Of a DNA stretch of 64,000 nucleotides, positions 57,705-64,000 are shown piece by piece; within the stretch, counting starts at the first letter, position 1; every line of letters starts with the position of its first letter. The translations under genes and the position numbers were made by a program. The DNA comes from Lyophyllum atratum. Taxonomy: Eukaryota > Basidiomycota > Agaricomycetes > Agaricales > Lyophyllaceae. The stretch lies in assembly GCA_014905825.1 (NCBI GenBank), contig JACGCN010000025.1, forward strand, positions 761,093-825,092, written 5' to 3'. The notes below the pieces were generated by a model. It had not been told where the DNA came from. It did not search any database and saw only the letters and a list, made by a program, of their open reading frames with translations.

Positions 57705-58382
57705 GATTGTTTTCCGAGTCCAATTTGAATGAACAAGCCTCGAACAAGCCTCCACAAACAAAGGTTTGAGCGCGACCGTCACGTGCACCTCTAGGTCCCC
57801 GCGTTCTATTTATAACGTCTTGGCAATCGAGAAGGACAGGGTTCCCCGAAACATCGGACAACCGCAAAGCACCATACATTACCTTACATTCCCCATCACG
57901 CCCAGGCAATTCAAAAATAGGAGCCTGTCGTTGGTTGTTGGGCGTGTGCATCTGTCCTGTAATGGGTTGTTACATATGAGAACATATGATTGATTTCGTT
58001 CTGTAATTATCCAAGCGCCAAGCGTCCCTACATTCGGTGTTTTGGACACATGTTCGAGGCCAAGCGCCTGGTCATAATAGCGAGCCTGGATTTCTCGCAC
58101 TCCTACTTCAGAGAGCCTGTCGCAGATAATGAGCTATATTGAGACGATGGGTATCATATTCGTCTGGCCTGTGATTGGTACATGTGCACAATGAAACAAC
58201 TATAGCTACGCCCAGAAAACTAATTATAAATATAACATGTGTTGGGCTAGTGTTGCAAGAGGTGGTGACAGATAGTGTACAAACTACAAGCTATAATAAA
58301 TTGTTGGAAATGGAAAGCGAGCGATAAGACTGGACGAGTGAGCGGTGCGGACCCGGATCCCGTGCGAACGGAGACAGTGTAT
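57705..58382. other. Intergenic
   Basis: Between the RING gene start and the stop of the next minus gene. A minus-strand open frame near 57879-58100 (REIQARYYDQALGLEHVSKT) has no ATG start and no recognised family; left uncalled. Confidence 0.4.
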
Positions 58383-59223
58383 TTACGGTTCTTCCGATTT
58401 TGCCTCTTGGCTTGGCCCTGAGGAAAGCAAGGATCCAATAGCCATCGACACACGTGAACGAGGGGAATACTCCGCAGAGTCGCTCCTTCCTGAGGAGGAA
58501 TATGGAGAAGGCGGCAGGTGCTCGTGTTGTGAGCCGTGCTGAGAGTGTGGACGTATCTCGTATCCGCGTGGTGAAGGGGGGGAGAGGGATGAACGATGGC
58601 GCTTTCGAGGTAAATGTTCGTGCTGGTATATTTGCACATCTCTCATAGAGGGCAGATTGGCATGATGGTGGACGTGAGGTGATCGACTGCTGGACGGCAG
58701 ACGATGGTGATGTGGTTGATGATGTTGACGCCTGGGCTTCTTATCACATAGATGAGGTGACTGGGTGAAGCTCGGCGTCGGGTAAGGACGAGTGCCATTC
58801 ATGTGTGGCTGCGGCGGAGCTTGGGAAATATTCTGCGAGCGCGGAGCCTGGTAGACCTCCAGCAGGGTACGTTGAAGAGAAGCAAGAGATGATATACGCT
58901 ATCGGAGAAGTTAGAATTCGCTCTAGTGGAGGAGGTTGGCATGGACTACCAACCTGGTCCTCTGCGGTCTTGGCATTAAGCATAGCAAGCAACATGTCGC
59001 GGTCACCGTCACCTTTGGCGCGATAGGCAGTCAATATTTCCCGCAGAGTCGGAGGAGGAGCCTATTATAGCCAGTAGGTATCAGGTAGGACTGGGATAAA
59101 CGAACGACCAACCTGCTCTATGACGGAGAAGGCAGATGCGGTTATGTGTTTGAACTCGTCGTAATTACGAGAGGGCTGGGAAAGGGACGAGCCGTCGAGC
59201 GTTGGGGAGGAGGCGGAGCTCAT
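58383..59223 (-). CDS. Conserved Ser/His/Pro-rich fungal protein, function unknown
   Basis: Start MSSASSPTLDGSSLSQPSRN at 59223. The conserved core is short: NYDEFKHITASAFSVIEQ spliced to APPPTLREILTAYRAKGDGD, then RDMLLAMLNAKTAEDQ spliced to RISSLASLQRTLLEVYQAPR. This forms two or three helices. The rest is low-complexity: SQNISQAPPQPHMNGTRPYP, a His-rich stretch (RRQHHQPHHHRLP; HVHHHANLP), a basic patch (LPRKRHRSS) and a Ser-rich end. The basic patch could be a nuclear signal (inference). I recognise the core as conserved among mushroom fungi but no function is known. Three exons, about 235 residues. Confidence 0.7.
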
Positions 59224-59729
59224 GCTGAACAGGGAAGATAGATGGGGCCAAGAATTGAAAGGTTGCCCAGAGGTGGCTCTTATGTCCTGGAACACAGACC
59301 TATTTTTGTGAACATCCAAGCTTTTTTGCCAAGACCATCCATTCATATGCTATTTTAGACGGTTTCAAGGCCAAGATAGCGCTGATGACGGGCATCCGGG
59401 GCTGGGACACCGCACGAGGATGTCCGGAGAGAGTAGCGGGGAGGAGCAGGGCAACATAGGGCAGAGAGGTCGTGCAGGATGGGCTTGGGAGATACGTGGA
59501 ACTGAAGGTAAAGAGACCTGGCTTGGCGTCTTGGTGTCCGCGAGCGTGACAGGGGCGTGACAGCTACCGGGCCCGTGCCCCAAATAGCAGCCAATAGGAT
59601 GTGAGCTAAATTTGATCTTGATGCTTGTCCGCCGTGTGGTGCGCTCAATCTGCGCTGCCACCAAAAAATACCCTCTTTCGCCACATTCCCTTAAAGCCTC
59701 GCCTATGCCCTCATGAACCCGCAGCAGTC
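59224..59729. other. Divergent promoter region between the Ser/His-rich protein and the exonuclease
   Basis: 506 bp between two start codons facing apart. No TATA box or repeat was recognised. Confidence 0.5.
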
Positions 59730-61129
59730 ATGCCCACAACTCCCCTCCTCAACCCCTACTCATGGCGCACAATACATCCCGATGCCACCATCCATTACAT
59801 TCGCGATCCCGACGACGCAGACACCCTCGTTGACACCCTCTCCGGGCCAGTAGGCTTCGATCTTGAATGGAAGCCTACCTTTACGAATAACACGCCCGAG
59901 AATCCTGTTGCACTAGTCCAGCTTGCAAACCAGGATACTATCCTTCTAATTCAGATTAGCGCTATGCAAGGTAGCCCCGTCCCCCCTGCGCTCCAAATGA
60001 CGTGTTAAACACAACTTTAGAATTTCCTGCGAAACTCAAAGATTTCCTGGAGAGCCCCGATTTCGTCAAGGCTGGTGTCGCTATTCAGAGTCAGATCGCG
60101 TTTACCTATCGGTCTCATATACTGATTCGATGTTCCATAGATGATGTTAAGAAGCTCTACAGGGACTGTGGAGTATCAACCCGCAATTGCGTTGATCTGT
60201 CTCTACTTGCCCGCTGTGCGGATAATGCGCAATGGAAGGGCAAATATAGCTCACCACTTGGCCTTGCTCGGCTTATCGAAGCTTATGAAAACTTGACCCT
60301 ACCAAAGGGCAGGATCTCACGCAGCAATTGGGAAGGTGAACTGACATCCGAACTCATTGAATGTCCGTTTGTCCACCCCAAGTTCACATCCAAGTTCATT
60401 CGTCGTGTCTAATTGTACTTTTATCTCACAGATGCGGGTAATGACGCCCACGCTGGGTTTGTTCTCCATCAAAGACTCTCATCCATGGCCGATGCTATGG
60501 ACAACATCCCGAAAACAGTGTACTATACCTTCGACGCTGTAAGAGGAAGGCTTTGTGAGCCGACGGGCATGCACTGGAATTGTTACAACCCCGACTATGA
60601 TCCTGGCCCTCCCCCGCCTCCCAAACCAGCGAAAGAACCCACTGCCCGAGATTTGAGAAGAGCCGCTGCCAGGGCGTTTTCTACCACGACCACTCCGGGA
60701 CCGGGTCTGGTACCCAATCATCTCGTTGTCGCACCTCGCACTCCACCTGGGCGTTACTTCCCCCATCAGGACCCTGCTGCTCCACGTTATCTTCCTTCGA
60801 GCAAGTATCCCACTGAGACATCCTCGACATTGCCAATGCCCGCCTGGCCTCTGCAGCGACGACGTCGGCCTCCGTTCTCAACGCCGATAAACCAGGGATC
60901 ATCAATGTCTAATCTTAGCCCACCACCTATTTCTGGTTCGCTCTCTTCATATTCGGGTCTTGTTCTTGCGGAAACCGCACACCCATCTGCCAAGGCTGCC
61001 CCATTACCTCGACGTGATCCGATGGCGAGCGCGCAGGTAGGCGCAGGCACAGACGGAGCATCTTCGACATATAACCGAAACAGGTGGCGTCGCCCAAGGC
61101 AAGGCCCGGAATTCGCCCCCGCCGCTTAG
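59730..61129 (+). CDS. WRN/RNase D-type 3'-5' exonuclease domain protein
   Basis: DEDD-family exonuclease. Start MPTTPLLNPYSWRTIHPDAT. Exo I: VGFDLEWKPTF (Asp44, Glu46). NPVALVQLANQDTILLIQI follows, then a splice to EFPAKLKDFLESPDFVKAGV. Exo II: GVAIQ spliced to DDVKKLYRD (catalytic Asp). Then VDLSLLARCADN, LGLARLIEAYENLTLPKGRI and SRSNWE spliced to DAGNDAHAGFVLHQRL (Exo III). The usual Tyr (or His) four residues before the Exo III Asp is Asp in this splice model, and the linker normally holding LSxxQxxYA is missing, so a small exon may have been overlooked. The C-terminal half is Pro-rich and disordered (GPPPPPKPAKEPTARDLRRA) and ends NRNRWRRPRQGPEFAPAA. Confidence 0.85.
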
Positions 61130-62219
61130 ACCCTCTATTGGAACACTTGATCTTCATCTTGACACCATCATGACCCACTCTTAATCATAATCTTGGACCC
61201 TTGGAGCTACTCACACACATCAGAAGCTATTCTTGGTCGACATGCGTTTCTTCATAATCATTGCCTGCGCCCACCGACCTAATTGCAGCGATGCGCCAGC
61301 CGACTCCGCGAGAATTGCAGGCCCCGTATTGAACGGCATCTTGGAACTATGTACCCCCGCGATTTCCCCCACGCAGCGTAAAACACTCACACGGCTGGGC
61401 ACGACGATCGGGCTGGTGTTCTTAAATATAGTACAAACCTGTGAAGATTTGCCTGGAGCAATTTTACATGCGACTGTCTTGGCGATGCTGGATGGTGCAA
61501 GTTCAAGGATTCTTCCGGTTATGACATCTTTCCCCACACAGTTATTCTAGTTCTGACGCCTTCGGACAAGTTTCGGGTGCGGGCAGCTCAAGGCGCCCGG
61601 TGTTCTTTACGGTCGTGTTGGAGCTTCGTATTTAGCATGCATGCCTACTATAACAAACCCTCGCTTCCATCCTTCAATGTCGTATCGGACTGTAATAAAT
61701 AGCGTGATCACGCTATAATTGCTCTTTCAAGATGAGTCTCTGGTCGCGTTTATTCCATGTAAAAGACTAGTCATCACGCTTGGTGACGGGGTATGGTAAA
61801 ACTCAATATTAATGGGTACCACTTGATGCCTGGGGGATTCTCTACGGGCCCGAATATTGCCGTCTGCCAAGTAGCACATCTGACCTTGAGGAAGAACCCG
61901 CTGCCGCGAATGACGCGGCATTCTTCCATTGCCCGAGTCCCACAGGTGCGAACCCTCTTGGCGAACGCCATTCTTAATGTCACAAGGAGTGGCGCGTCCA
62001 CGGGTCCGGCAAAAAGCAAGTATATTCCAGCTATACATATCCTGGCAACCATGCGTGGAGGTTTTAGGAAGAAGTTACATATGGGCTCGGAATTTCGAAT
62101 CTGAGCGTATGTGGATACTTATACATATGGGGGAGGTTTTCGTCAATGCTCCATATAAATACATGAAATATCGTTCTGTCATTGCTTCCACATGCACTTT
62201 CGCAGGGGTGGGCATGATT
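61130..62219. other. Gene-poor stretch between exonuclease and chitinase
   Basis: Apart from the small candidate frame listed separately, only overlapping open stretches on opposite strands occur (61220-61550), with neither strand showing a known family. A plus-strand frame from ATG 61242 (MRFFIIIACAHRPNCSDAPA) is equally unproven. Confidence 0.4.
61774..62052 (-). CDS. Candidate small secreted protein (weak)
   Basis: 92-codon frame from ATG 62052: MVARICIAGIYLLFAGPVDA looks like a signal peptide. Four cysteines follow, two of them in ECRVIRGSGFFLKVRCATW, which faintly recalls a cyanovirin-N homology repeat. An overlapping frame on the same strand and one on the other strand are also open, so this may be chance. 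Confidence 0.25.
   Translation of the reverse strand: MVARICIAGIYLLFAGPVDAPLLVTLRMAFAKRVRTCGTRAMEECRVIRGSGFFLKVRCATWQTAIFGPVENPPGIKWYPLILSFTIPRHQA

Positions 62220-64000
<1,781 letters not shown>

Overview
The window is nuclear DNA of a filamentous fungus, almost certainly an agaricomycete basidiomycete. Genes are densely packed on both strands and are cut by many short introns (mostly 48-65 nt, GT-AG, a few GC-AG). Several proteins belong to families I know mainly from mushroom-forming fungi. I see no prokaryotic features, CRISPR array, rRNA or complete tRNA. About 25 protein genes can be supported. Most are single-copy housekeeping genes.

Left part (1-20.3 kb) is a long run of minus-strand genes: a multi-pass membrane protein cut by the left edge, the B-block-binding largest subunit of TFIIIC (TFC3/Tau138 type, about 7.4 kb), a PRELI-domain mitochondrial lipid-transfer protein, an M28 vacuolar membrane protease (PFF1/FXNA type), a peroxisomal ABCD half-transporter, a HAD-like protein and a beta-carbonic anhydrase. 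From 20.9 kb a plus-strand run follows: a RINT1/TIP20 vesicle-tethering subunit, a cellular RNA-dependent RNA polymerase with the DxDGD catalytic loop, XPA/RAD14, and an acyl-CoA thioesterase ending in a peroxisomal targeting tripeptide.

The middle (32-43 kb) is looser: ribosomal protein eS27 (minus), a fungal BTG/Tob-domain protein (plus), a TATA-box-driven orphan gene, mitochondrial biotin synthase, an eroded REXO4/ISG20-like exonuclease locus that has lost its catalytic acids, and a gene with weak RXT2 resemblance. From 43 to 51.5 kb lies the giant proteasome activator BLM10/PA200. Its C-terminal Tyr-Tyr-Ala motif is completed only by splicing to an 8-nt last exon.

Right part (51.7-64 kb): a HIT hydrolase and the translin partner TRAX diverge from a 72-bp promoter. 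They are followed by a single-TM protein, a RING-finger protein with an apparent frameshift and two similar neighbouring introns, a Ser/His-rich conserved protein, a WRN-type 3'-5' exonuclease, and a GH18 class III chitinase that runs off the right edge, with three GC-AG introns and an apparent one-base frameshift.

No single novel operon-like system stands out. The most interesting signals concern gene structure: functional motifs split across micro-exons, related adjacent introns, clustered GC-AG introns, stop-free 3n introns. There is also a loose cluster of RNA-silencing and RNA-decay functions (RdRP, BTG/Tob, TRAX, exonucleases). Gene spans below run from start to stop codon and include introns; splice sites were read by eye.
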